The notes beneath the pieces are model-generated. The model was not told where the DNA came from, did not search any database, and saw only the letters and a program-made list of their open reading frames with translations. Shown piece after piece: positions 8,864 to 19,491 of a stretch of 64,000 nt of DNA (the first letter of the stretch is position 1; each line of letters begins with the position of its first letter). This stretch comes from G965205255 sp965205255 (GTDB taxonomy: Bacteria > Pseudomonadota > Gammaproteobacteria > Pseudomonadales > Endozoicomonadaceae): the NCBI GenBank assembly GCA_965205255.1, contig OZ242051.1, positions 3,038,001 to 3,102,000 of the forward strand. The letters are read 5' to 3'. A program made the translations under genes and the position numbers.

Positions 8864-10840
8864 TTACGCAGATATATTTTTTTGTCCGGCAATAATGGCT
8901 CTAATAACACTACTATCAGCCAGTGTTGAAATATCTCCTAGATGCTCTTGTTCACCAGCGCATACCTTTCGCAATATTCTTCGCATAATTTTTCCTGAAC
9001 GGGTTTTAGGTAAGTCTTGAACTACTTGAATAAACTCTGGTGTAGCTATTGCTCCTATTGCTTTGCGAACCAATAGCTTTAGTTCGTGAACTAATGTTTC
9101 TTCATCAGTAATGGTGATTGAGTTATTGTATTTTACCACATAGGCATAAATGACCTGACCTTTAATCGCATGAGGGCAACCAACAACAGCCACTTCTGCA
9201 ATTTCCGGGTGATTAATGAGTACATTTTCTATTTCTGTCGTGCTAAACCGATGACCTGAAACATTGATTACATCATCTACACGACCTGTAATCCAGAAAT
9301 ATTCATCGTTATCCTGCCATGCTCCATCACCACTATAATAGTAGCCAGGGTGTTCTTTAAAGTAGGTGTTTATGAAACGTTGATGATTTCCAAAGATTGT
9401 ACGTGCCTGACCTGGCCAGCTATTTTTGATGACAAGGTGTCCTTTTTCACCTTGTTTTACCGGACTATTTTTTTTATCGACAATCAGTGGTTGTATGCCG
9501 AAAAAAGGTCGAGTAGCTGATCCTGGTTTTGTTCGGGTGGCTCCAGGTAGCGGGCTTATCAGAACACCACCTGTTTCCGTCTGCCACCAAGTGTCAATCA
9601 CGGGACATTGACATTTTCCTATTGTTTCGTAATACCAGCGCCATGCTTCGGGGTTGATGGGTTCACCCACACTACCAAGTAAATTAAGAGATTTACGACT
9701 TGTGTTTTCTATCGACTGATTCCCGTTTGCCATGAGAGAACGTATAACTGTAGGTGCGATATAAAGTATGTTTACTCTGTACTTATCGATAATCTTGCTC
9801 AATCGATTGGGGGTAGGGTAGTTATGTATACCTTCATGAATGACGATGGTTGCGCCATTTAGTAAAGGCCCATAAGTAATATATGTATGACCTGTAATCC
9901 AGCCAATATCTGCATTACACCAGAAAACATCGCCATTATTATAATCAAATACATACCTGTGTGTGAGTGATGCATACACCTGATAACCACCTGTAGCGTG
10001 TACCAGCGCTTTTGGCTGACCAGTTGAGCCTGATGTGTAAAGAATAAATAGCGGATCTTCACTGTCCATGTGAACAGCTAAGCTTTCTTTTTTTTGTAAA
10101 TAAACTATCTCATGCCACCAATAATCCCGTTCGGTATGCCAAGGAATATTTTCCCCAGTGTGCTTAAATATCAGTGTATTTCTAACCGACTCTGTGCCAG
10201 GTAAATCTAGGGCACCATCAACATTTTTTTTCAGAGATGTTTTTTTTCCACCGCGTAATGCTGCATCAGCGGTAATAACCAGTTTAGCTTTGCAGTCTTG
10301 TATACGATTGGCCAAAGCTTCAGATGAGAATCCGGCAAAAACCACTGAGTGAATAGCTCCAATGCGGGCACAGGCCAGCATAGCAATGATTCCTTCGATA
10401 ATCATTGGCATATAGATAACAACAATATCACCGGTTTTAATGCCAAGTGCATACAATGCATTAGAGCATTGACAGACTTGTTCATAAAGTTCTTGGTAGG
10501 TGATTTTACGGCTTTTTTCAGGTGAGTCACCTTCCCAGAAAATAGCAATCTGATTTTTTCTACTTTTTAAATGTCTGTCTAAACAATTAAAAGAAGCGTT
10601 AGTTTTACCGCCCTCATACCATTTTATGAAAACATTATCCGGAGAGAAAGAGCAATTTTTCACACGATTAAACGGAGAGAACCAGTGAATTCTGTTTCCC
10701 TGTTCTTCCCAGAATTCATTCGGATTTTCAATTGATCGTTTATACATGGAACGGTATCCATCGTCGTTTAGAAGTGTTTTTTTATCCGTTACCTGAGGTA
10801 TTGGATAAAAAGTATTCGATGATATAGAAACATCCTGCAT
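8864..10840 (-). CDS. acsA: Acetyl-coenzyme A synthetase (AMP-forming)
   Basis: 658 residues, typical of Acs. It activates acetate to acetyl-AMP and then acetyl-CoA in the cytoplasm. The ANL-superfamily P-loop YTSGSTGQPKAL (about residues 265-276) is present, as are the WWQTETGG core motif and the C-terminal PKTRSGKIMRR, whose lysine (about 619) is the residue acetylated by Pat-type enzymes in the family. The frame is open 32 codons further upstream, but the ATG at 10840 is preceded by AAAGGAG at proper spacing and starts at the conserved N-terminus. Monocistronic. Confidence 0.96.
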   Translation of the reverse strand: MQDVSISSNTFYPIPQVTDKKTLLNDDGYRSMYKRSIENPNEFWEEQGNRIHWFSPFNRVKNCSFSPDNVFIKWYEGGKTNASFNCLDRHLKSRKNQIAIFWEGDSPEKSRKITYQELYEQVCQCSNALYALGIKTGDIVVIYMPMIIEGIIAMLACARIGAIHSVVFAGFSSEALANRIQDCKAKLVITADAALRGGKKTSLKKNVDGALDLPGTESVRNTLIFKHTGENIPWHTERDYWWHEIVYLQKKESLAVHMDSEDPLFILYTSGSTGQPKALVHATGGYQVYASLTHRYVFDYNNGDVFWCNADIGWITGHTYITYGPLLNGATIVIHEGIHNYPTPNRLSKIIDKYRVNILYIAPTVIRSLMANGNQSIENTSRKSLNLLGSVGEPINPEAWRWYYETIGKCQCPVIDTWWQTETGGVLISPLPGATRTKPGSATRPFFGIQPLIVDKKNSPVKQGEKGHLVIKNSWPGQARTIFGNHQRFINTYFKEHPGYYYSGDGAWQDNDEYFWITGRVDDVINVSGHRFSTTEIENVLINHPEIAEVAVVGCPHAIKGQVIYAYVVKYNNSITITDEETLVHELKLLVRKAIGAIATPEFIQVVQDLPKTRSGKIMRRILRKVCAGEQEHLGDISTLADSSVIRAIIAGQKNISA

Positions 10841-11034
10841 AGTGAGTTGAACTCCTTTATATCGAGTAATATTACAAAGCAAATCATCGAGTTCCAAGCA
10901 GTTTATTTGTCTGGAGAGTTGATAGTATATAAACAATTTACATATTGCGCATTAAGGGAGTGTTGAAATCTACGCTTAATAATGAAAATTGTTTTACACT
11001 ATTTTCGTCTTTCAATTTTTTTTCGGCCAAAAGC

Positions 11035-11790
11035 ATGTACCAGACAGAAATTATTTGCCTTGATGATTTAATCCCAGCTTTTCACCAATATCGTCGTTTC
11101 AACAGCCTGTGGTTATTTGAATCGGTTGCCAAAAGATTAAAAAAACTCGAAAAGGGTAATCCTAACAAAGGCTTTGGTTTGCTTAGGCTTTTTAAGTGTC
11201 TTTTACTACAGTTCATGGAAGATTTAAGTGATGTGAGCTGGAGCGTTTTATTCAGGAAAACAATTGGGCAAAATGGTTCTGCGGTTTTACGCTCAATGAA
11301 AAAACGCCGGATTATAGCGTCTTTAGTAAAACACGCACTCTGATTGGTACCAGAGTGTTATCTAATATTTTCATGCAGTTACGTGAACAGCTAAAAAGAC
11401 AAGGTATCATGATTGAAGTGTTTAGCTTTGTGGATGCCAAACACCTGATTAATAAGGTGCAGCTGTGGAAAGAAAGAGATACAGCTATTAAAGAAAAGTA
11501 TGAAAGGCTTAACAATGAAGCCTTCCAAAAGTTGCGTATGATAAGTAAGTCCAAATTCGCTGTAAAGGAAAAAACAAATATTGGTATGGCTACAAACAGC
11601 ATGTCAGTGCAGATATGCAAAGCTGACTTATCAATAAGATGGCAGTCACACCAGCCAATCTAACTGATGCAAAAGGCATGAAACATGTCTGTCCTGATCA
11701 GGGTGCTGTTTATGGTGATAAAGGTTATTGTGTGGCAGTAGCAGTGCGGGCAGCCAAAAAAATCAGGAAGCTCAACGGCAATCAATTCAA
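11035..11790 (+). pseudogene. Decayed IS5/IS4-superfamily DDE transposase
   Basis: Transposase fragments in three frames. 11035-about 11275 encodes the N-terminus (MYQTEIICLDDLIPAFHQYR). From about 11277 the reading continues in another frame (FCGFTLNEKTPDYSVF, then FVDAKHLINKVQLWKERD). After about 11575 it shifts again (YWYGYKQHVSADMQS, stop, LINKMAVTPANLTDAKG, AVYGDKGYC). The VDA, VTPAN-TDA and YGDKGY blocks are those of IS5-like DDE transposases. At least two frameshifts and one internal stop make it inactive. It lies left of the Rhs gene. Confidence 0.8.
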
Positions 11791-11811
11791 TGCTTACTTC
11801 GCAGGCAGACA

Positions 11812-12238
11812 GCTGAGTGTCTCAGAAGTTATTGAGCCGACGAAAGCATCGATAGAAGACATCGAGATCCAAAAAAAACTTGATGTGCTGGCTCTGACAG
11901 AAAAGCTTGGCAATGTGTCCGAGGCATCACGCCTGAGCGGTGTATCACGTGAGACTATCTATCAATACAGACGACTGATTAATGAAGGTGGAATACAGGC
12001 ACTCAAGCGACGAGAAAACCCTGACCTTCGTCACAAAAACCGCAGCTCTGAAAGTCTGGAGCGTTTGGTTATCGACTTCTCTTTACGGAATCCTCATCTG
12101 GGCCATGTTCAGGTTTCCCGACAGTTAAAGGAGAAATACACAGCTGACATCAGTCCTAACGGAGTACGAGGTATCTGGTTGCATGAGAAAATAATCACGG
12201 CAGCGCTAAGAGTTCACAGAAGTCAATCTACCGGTTAA
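11812..12238 (+). pseudogene. Truncated IS481-like transposase, N-terminal HTH part only
   Basis: Runs on in frame from the preceding remnant but is of a different family. EKLGNVSEASRLSGVSRETI is the helix-turn-helix typical of IS481-like transposases, followed by an HPXXG-type segment (RNPHLGHVQVSRQLKEKY). The DDE catalytic core is missing; coding ends at 12238. The in-frame fusion of two unrelated transposase parts marks an insertion or deletion scar. Confidence 0.65.
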
Positions 12239-12390
12239 AACAGTAGAACAAAACAGCAGGGATAAATTGAGTTCTTCAAGTATCCCGGCTAGAGTTAAAC
12301 CGTCAAAATCGCTTGGTAATTATACCGTCAGTTTCCCCTGGTAATCACACTAGTATAACTTAAAGGTCTTAGGGCGCGTAGTACCCAAGG

Positions 12391-15300
12391 TCAAATCAGA
12401 TTATATATCAGGTTCCTTAATTTATCATTCCCTTTCAGTATATCGTTTGAATTCATAAAATGTTCTACAAAATCCTTGTTACCCCACCTGGCTTCTTCGC
12501 TTTGTTTTATCTTGTTTCCCCAGTCATGGTAAAGATTCATATCTTCTGGCGTCGTCGCATTTATCATTTCATTCATAACATTCGACGCCTCTCTCGATTC
12601 TAATCCACGCATGTGCCATATATCAGCTCTTGCCTGCTCAAATTGTAATATCTCGTTTTTGTTTAAGCTCCTATAACTATTCTCCAGTTCTGAAGCGTTA
12701 GGTTGATTTATAAAGGTTCTTTGATCAAATTCATAAGTTTTTCCGCCCTGCCATTGAAAGATGTCTTGTGCTCCAATTTGCATGTCGTCTATACGGTATC
12801 CCTTTTCCCCAGGAAATTTACTTTTTGGATCAGCTATTTTCAAGTCTTTGCTTCTTATTTGATGATACTCTTTCCTAAGAGGTCGCAATCCTGGAATTGT
12901 ATTAGCTTCTTCTCTTGCTGCTCTCCCTGCAGAGCGGGCATCTCCAATTGCACGGCCTGCTTCTTTAATGACTAGACCCGCCGTCTCGCCACCGACCATA
13001 GCCACGGCATCAATACCAACACCTTCCCAGAACGAAGTAGAACTCATCATCTCACCAATTGATTGAGATGGCTTTAAGCCCTTTTGTTCCAAAACGCCAT
13101 TTTCTACAAGTTTTTCGCTTACGGTTGTTGCTACATCTACTGCCGTAAAAAAAACAACATTAGCCAAGATACCCAGCGCCGTGCCCTCTATAAATTCACC
13201 AGGACCTGGGATCAACAAGGCCATCAAAAGTCCTGCCACCGCGAAACAAATTGCAAAAATTGTTTCCAATTGACTTTTGTGATAGTTATCGTAAAGCTGT
13301 TTGTTTTCCGCTTTCATCGTTTTATTAACGTCATTGACATCATTTTCGGTGTAGTGACCGGTGGGGTCAGAACTATTGATGGGATCATTACCTGCATAGT
13401 TGTAAGCATTTATGCCACCGGCTCCCCACGGAGAGGCACTGTCGTGTTTAGTGAACAGTCTCAGTGCCGGATCATAAGCACGGTAACCATTGCCCAAAAA
13501 CTGCCAGCCCGTCACTTGGTCTGTATTTTTCATTTGATAGCCACGGGTGCTTTTTTGCAGAGTCAACGCCAGTGTTTTAGCCTGATTCAGGTCTGTTACC
13601 TGACCATACGGCATATACACATCATCACCTTGAACTTTGCCGTTAACAACACTGCCTGTTAACTGCTTGCCATCGGTAATAGCCGACTCGTAACGGCCAT
13701 CATAAAAACTTCCTCCGGCTACATAATAACGAGATTTCCCGTTAAGCGACTGCTCTGCCAGAGAACCATTGTAATACTGCTGTAGTGTGGTTGTTTTTCC
13801 GAAAGCGTTGGTATCACTTTCTGCAATTTGCTGTCCTGACGCATCATAGGTATAGTGAATTTTTTCATGATCATTGATAGTGACATCCGTTAAATTCTGC
13901 GCACTGTCATAGCTCATCTGGTAAGGCACTAACTTGCCCGAGGCGGTCATTTTCTGCATGGCAGTGATATTACCGTCACCATCATAGCTAAATGTAGCAT
14001 GGCCTTTACCGGCATAATCAATACCTGATACCTGTGTCGGATCAGTGTTTTTATACTGGTAAGTAATCAGCTGTTTACTGCCACCGTTGAGCGTCTCATC
14101 CACTGTGTTTAGTGAATTAAACAAAGGTTGATAGCTGTAATCAATGGCACTGACCGGTTGTTTAAACAGATTCTGAGGGCACTCTTTTCCGTTGCAGGTA
14201 AAGTGCAATAACTGACCCTGCGGTGTATAGGTGTATGTTTGGGTACTGACTCCATTTTCAGTTTTTGCAGTACGGGTAGCAATCTGACCTTTTGTGTTAT
14301 AACCATAACCATACGTCCGAACAGGTTTACCGTTCAGGTCATTGGCAATGCTGACCAAATTACCAACACTGTCATAGATATAGCTATTGGTCACCTGATG
14401 GTTAATGGTTTTATCCTTCACCGATAAATCAGGGTTGTAATCAGTTCCCAGAGATACCTGACCTGCGCTTCCCTTATAACTCATACTAACCGGCAATCCT
14501 AGCGCATCGGTTACCGCTGTTTGTGTATACACCGGCGCCGCTGGAGCACCATAGGTACTGCTCACTGGTACAAAATAATTGTTCACCTCATCGGATAAGA
14601 TTCGCTGACTACCGTCAGGGTGAGTGATGGTTGTGGTCAGTAACCGCTGATTCACCGGATCATAGGTGTATGCCATTTCGCTGATCAGCTTATTTAGCCC
14701 GCTCGTTTTTTTCAGATCGGTCAGGTTACCATTAGCATCGTAAGTATAAGTCAGGGTAAAATCTGTATGACCGTCTGCCGTCTTAGATACCACGGTATGT
14801 GGTTTTTTATGCCATAGCGTATCATAGGTAATAGTCATACTATTACCCAGCGGGTCTGTTATTTTGGTCGGAAAACCAGAGGTTGTGTCATATGTCATGC
14901 TCACCTGATGAGATTTATCTCCCACCATCGTTGTGGCATTTAATAAAAAGCCCAGTGATGTATACGTTCTTTCACCCACCAGTACCTTTTGAGCCGAAGG
15001 GTCATAAGCGCCAGTGGCTACTTCTGTTTTGATAATATTTCCATAAGCGTCACAGGTGTTGTAGGTGGTTCTCACCGGTGTCACACTGCCATCAGTATTA
15101 CGGGTCGATACCGTGGAGGCAATCACCTGATTAGGCTTGACTGTACTGTAAACATTACGGGTTTCCATTCCGGCATGATAGGCATCAGAGAACAAGACCT
15201 GTCCCATTGCATTGAAATGACTCACCACAAAAGTGCTTGCCTGTGTGGCTGAAGGGTTAGCCAGTGCTTGGTTTTTAATGGTATCTGCCAGCGATTCCAG

Positions 15301-18180
15301 TGCTTGAGGGTCAGGCGCCTGACCTTTAGCGGTACCTGCAAACACGGTCGTCATTTGTTTTTTTGTGCCACTGTCGTACAATGGTACCTTTTTACCATCA
15401 GCTGTCGTTGTGGTAAAAGCCGGATCAGTAATAAAGTTATATTTATAGCTCACATCGTGAAACATCACCGGACGACTGGCCGAGCCTTGATTGACCGAAT
15501 GTGACTGTGATACCTGAACTGATGCTACCCGACAGGCGGTATTAACCCTGTGATCGGGCGTCGATTGTAACGGATCAAAGCACAGAGAATCCGGATTATT
15601 TATCACCTGACTGGTAGGTAATAACGTATAAGAAATCTTTCGCAAATGATAAGGGTCTGATACAGATATACTGGTGCTACCGTTGGGGTGCTGTACGGCG
15701 GTGGGTTTGCCATAGCGGTTATAAAAATACAGGGATTGTTGCGGATGAACCTGTCCCTTTTCATCATAATAATAATGAATGGTTTTGCTGATCTGACCGG
15801 ACAGATTATAAAAAGCCTCATCAGTGGCGTAAAAACCACTACGGTCTTTAAGCTGTTGTAGCGTTTTGACCACATGGTTTTGCGTGTCATATTCTTTTTC
15901 CACCTGTACGCCCTTGCCTTTACCGGTGGGCATCAGCTGTGTCATGGTCACCCGAAAACCTGCGTTTTGTGCGCCATTGAGTATGTCATACTGATAACGA
16001 TAAGTTTGCTTGTCATCGGCATTACCTGCAGGTAGATAACTAACCTGCACAGGACGGCCAAGAGCATCGTAACTGTCGTAGGTGACAATATCTCCGGTGA
16101 CCGGATCTTCACTTTTTATTAACCCGCCATACAGATTATAGGTTTTTTGGGTTCCGGGTAACTGTTGAGGAGCTCTACCTTGTGTATCACTGCTCAGGCT
16201 GTGTTTTGTGTTACTGATCGTATAGACGTTATTGCTATTGCTGATCGTATAGGTATTGTTGACATATTGTCCCATGGACGGCAATGTGGCAGTCGTTTTG
16301 ACTGGCATGGCAAACGTCATCGCTGTGGGTTCAGTATTATAAGTTACGGTACTGCTTCTGATTACCTTGCCATTAAAGAGTATCTGATTACCGGGAATCG
16401 CTACACGGTTAACCGTATAAGAGTGTCCTCCCACTGTTATGGATTTGCTGATAACACTGGGTTTACTGTAATTTGTGGTGAGTGTGGTAGGTGCCTTTCC
16501 TTGCAGACCTGCCTGCTTTGTAGGTCTGATCTGAGCGACACTGGTTTGCAGTATAGGGTGATAAACACCAGGTAGCGTCGTGTAGCTTTCAGTATTCAGG
16601 TTACCGTGACTGTCTTGTACAATTTTTTTCGCCAGAAATCCCTTTGAGTCATAGCTGTAGTTGAAGTTTTGCACCTGCAACAGCGAATTGTTTCCAGTGG
16701 CGTCGTACAACTGATACTTTTGCACAGAGGGAAGATTATAGTGCTGGGATAGATCAGCCACCGAAGAGGCAGAAGTAATCTTGTCACCGTAGGTAGTCTG
16801 CCCGCGGGTTAAGGTTATATTATTGACTGAAGTTGTTTGCTGATCTTTTAAATGCAGATAATTATAACTCTGGCTGATCTGTTTTGTTTCTAGCGAAGGT
16901 ATTAACGTACCGGTAAAGACTGGAATTTTCATCCCGGCAAGGGTGCTATAACGATATACGGGTGCGCCCTGATGCCGAAATCCGCATTCCATTAACCAGT
17001 CCTGTGCTGATGTCACATGGGCAAACGTATTACCATCACACTGTATATTATTACCGGAAAAATTATTACCTGTACTGCTAACGCTGAACGTACGGGTAAT
17101 ATCCTGATCGTGACTGTTATTAAAGTGTTCTGTATAAGAGCTAACATAAGGCGTATGATTATTCACAGGCTCTGTGTAGCCGCTAACAATATAGTGAGAG
17201 CCAGAGAGCACACCATAGTTGATGGTGTAATAAGCTCCATCGGCCAGAGTAATTTTAGTGGGTTTTTTATCGGTATCAAAGGTGAGTAATGTGCTTTCGT
17301 TTAACGGGTTGGTAATGCTTACACCGTCGCTTTTGTTACGGAGTGTAACATGCTGAAAATGACCCATTTTATCTTGGTAGAACAGCGTGGCAGAACCAGA
17401 TTGTTTGTTTATTTTAGCCACTACTTTTTGATCAGAATTTAACAGCGTAATACTAGATTGTGTACCGCTGTGGGCATACTGAAAATAAATGGCCTTGCCA
17501 TCTGGCCCTATTTTAGCCACCACTTGATATGGAGTTGTGGCAGCAGTGCCGTTCACTTTTTTGAAGATATATGTTGAGTTGTCCCGCTGGGTGACAACAA
17601 TGGTATCATCACTTTGATGGGTAATATGAATATCGGGCTTTTTATAATAAATAAACTTAAACTGTTGTTTGCTATCCATTATCATCGGATAGCTGCTTCC
17701 CCCGATAGATAGGGTATAATAAGTATGACCACTGCTTGATTCTTGTGGCTGAATATAAGGAATATTCACATCAATGGGGTAGTCATTCAATAGTTGTGTT
17801 GTCGGGTTAAAACCGGTAGAAGCCCCAAGGAAAATGCTAACTGGTAGTGTAGTTTTTGAGGTCGGTGAACTGTTGACGGAAAACAGCTTTTGTGAAAATG
17901 TCAGTCCTAGTGAAGAAGGGTTGACCGACACCGCTGCGTTCATTCCCCCGTTGCTCGCCTGAGAGGTAAAATGATTATGACCTGTGGCCACCAGACGCTT
18001 GAGCTTTTTTAGTAGTGTTTTTTTAGCAGCAACCGACATCGGTGCTGCCTTATTCGTCGATGAATGGTGTTTGATCGAAGATATATGCGCATTTGAATTT
18101 TCTGCAAAAGCAACGCTCGTTGTTAAATAACTGGCGAGAGTTATTACGGAAATAGCTAACTTAAGTAGTCTTAAAAACAT
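12391..18180 (-). CDS. Secreted Rhs/YD-repeat protein with unrecognised C-terminal toxin-like tail
   Basis: About 1929 residues from the ATG at 18180 (the frame is open 32 codons further up). That ATG gives a clean signal peptide, MFLRLLKLAISVITLASYLT then AFA, with cleavage before ENS. The long middle part is full of YD-type repeats (TYDANGNLTDL, YDSVGNLVSI, YDALGRPVQVSYLP). The Rhs-associated core follows, with LFTKHDSASPWGAGGINAYN and then DPINSSDPTGH. After DPTGH comes a 320-residue variable tail (12394-13353). The tail has a hydrophobic hairpin (about tail residues 31-80) and an unrecognised, charged C-terminal domain. In the family the YD repeats form a shell that encloses a released toxin. 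No immunity gene candidate is seen next to the 3' end. Decayed transposases flank the gene on both sides. Confidence 0.9.
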   Translation of the reverse strand: MFLRLLKLAISVITLASYLTTSVAFAENSNAHISSIKHHSSTNKAAPMSVAAKKTLLKKLKRLVATGHNHFTSQASNGGMNAAVSVNPSSLGLTFSQKLFSVNSSPTSKTTLPVSIFLGASTGFNPTTQLLNDYPIDVNIPYIQPQESSSGHTYYTLSIGGSSYPMIMDSKQQFKFIYYKKPDIHITHQSDDTIVVTQRDNSTYIFKKVNGTAATTPYQVVAKIGPDGKAIYFQYAHSGTQSSITLLNSDQKVVAKINKQSGSATLFYQDKMGHFQHVTLRNKSDGVSITNPLNESTLLTFDTDKKPTKITLADGAYYTINYGVLSGSHYIVSGYTEPVNNHTPYVSSYTEHFNNSHDQDITRTFSVSSTGNNFSGNNIQCDGNTFAHVTSAQDWLMECGFRHQGAPVYRYSTLAGMKIPVFTGTLIPSLETKQISQSYNYLHLKDQQTTSVNNITLTRGQTTYGDKITSASSVADLSQHYNLPSVQKYQLYDATGNNSLLQVQNFNYSYDSKGFLAKKIVQDSHGNLNTESYTTLPGVYHPILQTSVAQIRPTKQAGLQGKAPTTLTTNYSKPSVISKSITVGGHSYTVNRVAIPGNQILFNGKVIRSSTVTYNTEPTAMTFAMPVKTTATLPSMGQYVNNTYTISNSNNVYTISNTKHSLSSDTQGRAPQQLPGTQKTYNLYGGLIKSEDPVTGDIVTYDSYDALGRPVQVSYLPAGNADDKQTYRYQYDILNGAQNAGFRVTMTQLMPTGKGKGVQVEKEYDTQNHVVKTLQQLKDRSGFYATDEAFYNLSGQISKTIHYYYDEKGQVHPQQSLYFYNRYGKPTAVQHPNGSTSISVSDPYHLRKISYTLLPTSQVINNPDSLCFDPLQSTPDHRVNTACRVASVQVSQSHSVNQGSASRPVMFHDVSYKYNFITDPAFTTTTADGKKVPLYDSGTKKQMTTVFAGTAKGQAPDPQALESLADTIKNQALANPSATQASTFVVSHFNAMGQVLFSDAYHAGMETRNVYSTVKPNQVIASTVSTRNTDGSVTPVRTTYNTCDAYGNIIKTEVATGAYDPSAQKVLVGERTYTSLGFLLNATTMVGDKSHQVSMTYDTTSGFPTKITDPLGNSMTITYDTLWHKKPHTVVSKTADGHTDFTLTYTYDANGNLTDLKKTSGLNKLISEMAYTYDPVNQRLLTTTITHPDGSQRILSDEVNNYFVPVSSTYGAPAAPVYTQTAVTDALGLPVSMSYKGSAGQVSLGTDYNPDLSVKDKTINHQVTNSYIYDSVGNLVSIANDLNGKPVRTYGYGYNTKGQIATRTAKTENGVSTQTYTYTPQGQLLHFTCNGKECPQNLFKQPVSAIDYSYQPLFNSLNTVDETLNGGSKQLITYQYKNTDPTQVSGIDYAGKGHATFSYDGDGNITAMQKMTASGKLVPYQMSYDSAQNLTDVTINDHEKIHYTYDASGQQIAESDTNAFGKTTTLQQYYNGSLAEQSLNGKSRYYVAGGSFYDGRYESAITDGKQLTGSVVNGKVQGDDVYMPYGQVTDLNQAKTLALTLQKSTRGYQMKNTDQVTGWQFLGNGYRAYDPALRLFTKHDSASPWGAGGINAYNYAGNDPINSSDPTGHYTENDVNDVNKTMKAENKQLYDNYHKSQLETIFAICFAVAGLLMALLIPGPGEFIEGTALGILANVVFFTAVDVATTVSEKLVENGVLEQKGLKPSQSIGEMMSSTSFWEGVGIDAVAMVGGETAGLVIKEAGRAIGDARSAGRAAREEANTIPGLRPLRKEYHQIRSKDLKIADPKSKFPGEKGYRIDDMQIGAQDIFQWQGGKTYEFDQRTFINQPNASELENSYRSLNKNEILQFEQARADIWHMRGLESREASNVMNEMINATTPEDMNLYHDWGNKIKQSEEARWGNKDFVEHFMNSNDILKGNDKLRNLIYNLI

Positions 18181-18399
18181 AAAAATAAACCGATGGTTGC
18201 AAAAAAATTGTATCTGTTCTATACGTGCAATATACAACGAAGTTTGTTTTATAGATGTTAATAGTGTTATAGACATGCAATATTCAAGTAAGATAACTAC
18301 TTGAATTTCCGATTATACTGAGTTTTTTTTTATACACAACTTTTAAAATGTATAAGTTCATACTTTTTGAGACTCAGGTAGTCTCCTGTTTGAGTTGGT

Positions 18400-19257
18400 T
18401 AATATACTATATTGGAGTCTTTTACTCCAGAGTAGAATTCGGACGATTCAGTGTTGTATTTATCAACTGCTTTCCTCAGCTCATTTTGAATATCGCCGAC
18501 ACTATCAGCCTGTAAACTACCCTGGTTATAAAATTCTTCTCTAAATATCTTATTTCCCCGTTAAACACCTCCGTTATAGGTAGGCTTTATCGGTGGTAAG
18601 ACAATCAGCGGGATATTTTTTTTCTTCACAGAAATCCTCAAAGTTCTGGCGAAACTCACTACCACCATCCGTCTAAATACAGTGCACAGGAAAAGGTGCC
18701 TTTTCCAGTAGTTCTTTGAAAAACCGTTTAGCCAGCGCTATGTCCTTATGAAGCATAAAGGTCCAGGGTTTTACATGTTTGTTGAACTGGGGTTTGCATC
18801 GGGTACGTACCGCAGAAGCGGACTTTGTAATCAGTTCTTTTTCTTTTAGGTAAGTAAGAATGAGAACGACGGTGCTTTCACTCAGGATGCAGTTATGGTC
18901 TGGCTTAAGAATTACCGCGATTTTTTCTTTACCATAGATCGGGTCCTCACGGCGTATCCGTATAATCAGCTACGTCGCTACCTCACCCCACTGAGGCTTA
19001 TTGACCCGTGCAGCACGTTTTGAAGGCGACAGTTCCCTCTGATCCAGCGCATTCAGGCGCTGTTTATCACGGTAATAGGTCGCACGGGAGAAACCGGCAA
19101 AGGCAGGAATACAATACTCATGCATGCTTGCTTTCTTGAGTGCTTCCCATTTGTTCACACGCGTCTGATACTTTTTTCTGTGTTTTTTTATGGCTTCCTG
19201 TTTACGTGCATAGCCATATATCTTATAAATTTCGTTGTGCAGTCCTTTGATCTGCAT
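18400..19257 (-). pseudogene. Decayed IS481-like transposase
   Basis: An intact 5' part (19257 down to about 18970; AGGAGG precedes the ATG) encodes a helix-turn-helix region with FAGFSRATYYRDKQRL and RVNKPQWGE. Downstream fragments in shifted frames read DPIYGKEKIAVILKPDHNCI, then KPWTFM, then KRFFKELLEKAPFPVHCI, an in-frame stop, TDGGSEFRQNFEDFCEEKK, then IPLIVLPPIKPTYNGGV. DGGSEF and PxxPxYNGGVxR are the integrase-core signatures of the family. The stop, frameshifts and a probable internal deletion before KRFF make it nonfunctional. It lies right of the Rhs gene. Confidence 0.75.
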
Positions 19258-19491
19258 AAGATGCCTCCTGATGCTGCATTAACAACATTTATCTGGAGGC
19301 AATTCCTCTGATTTCAATATTTCATATCTATCTGGACTTATACATTTGATAGTTTTATACGAGTTTTTTTGTTAAAATGTGAGTTGCAATTATAATATTT
19401 TATTTTTATCCGATGAAGCGTATACTTTTTTTGAAAATTAGTTAACTTGTGACGTAAACCATCACTTTTTCTTTTACGAACAGGCTTTTTT

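Noticed and set aside
13084..13662. 192-codon plus-strand frame opposite the Rhs gene
   Set aside because: No ribosome site or recognisable domain; it is a shadow of the YD-repeat coding strand.
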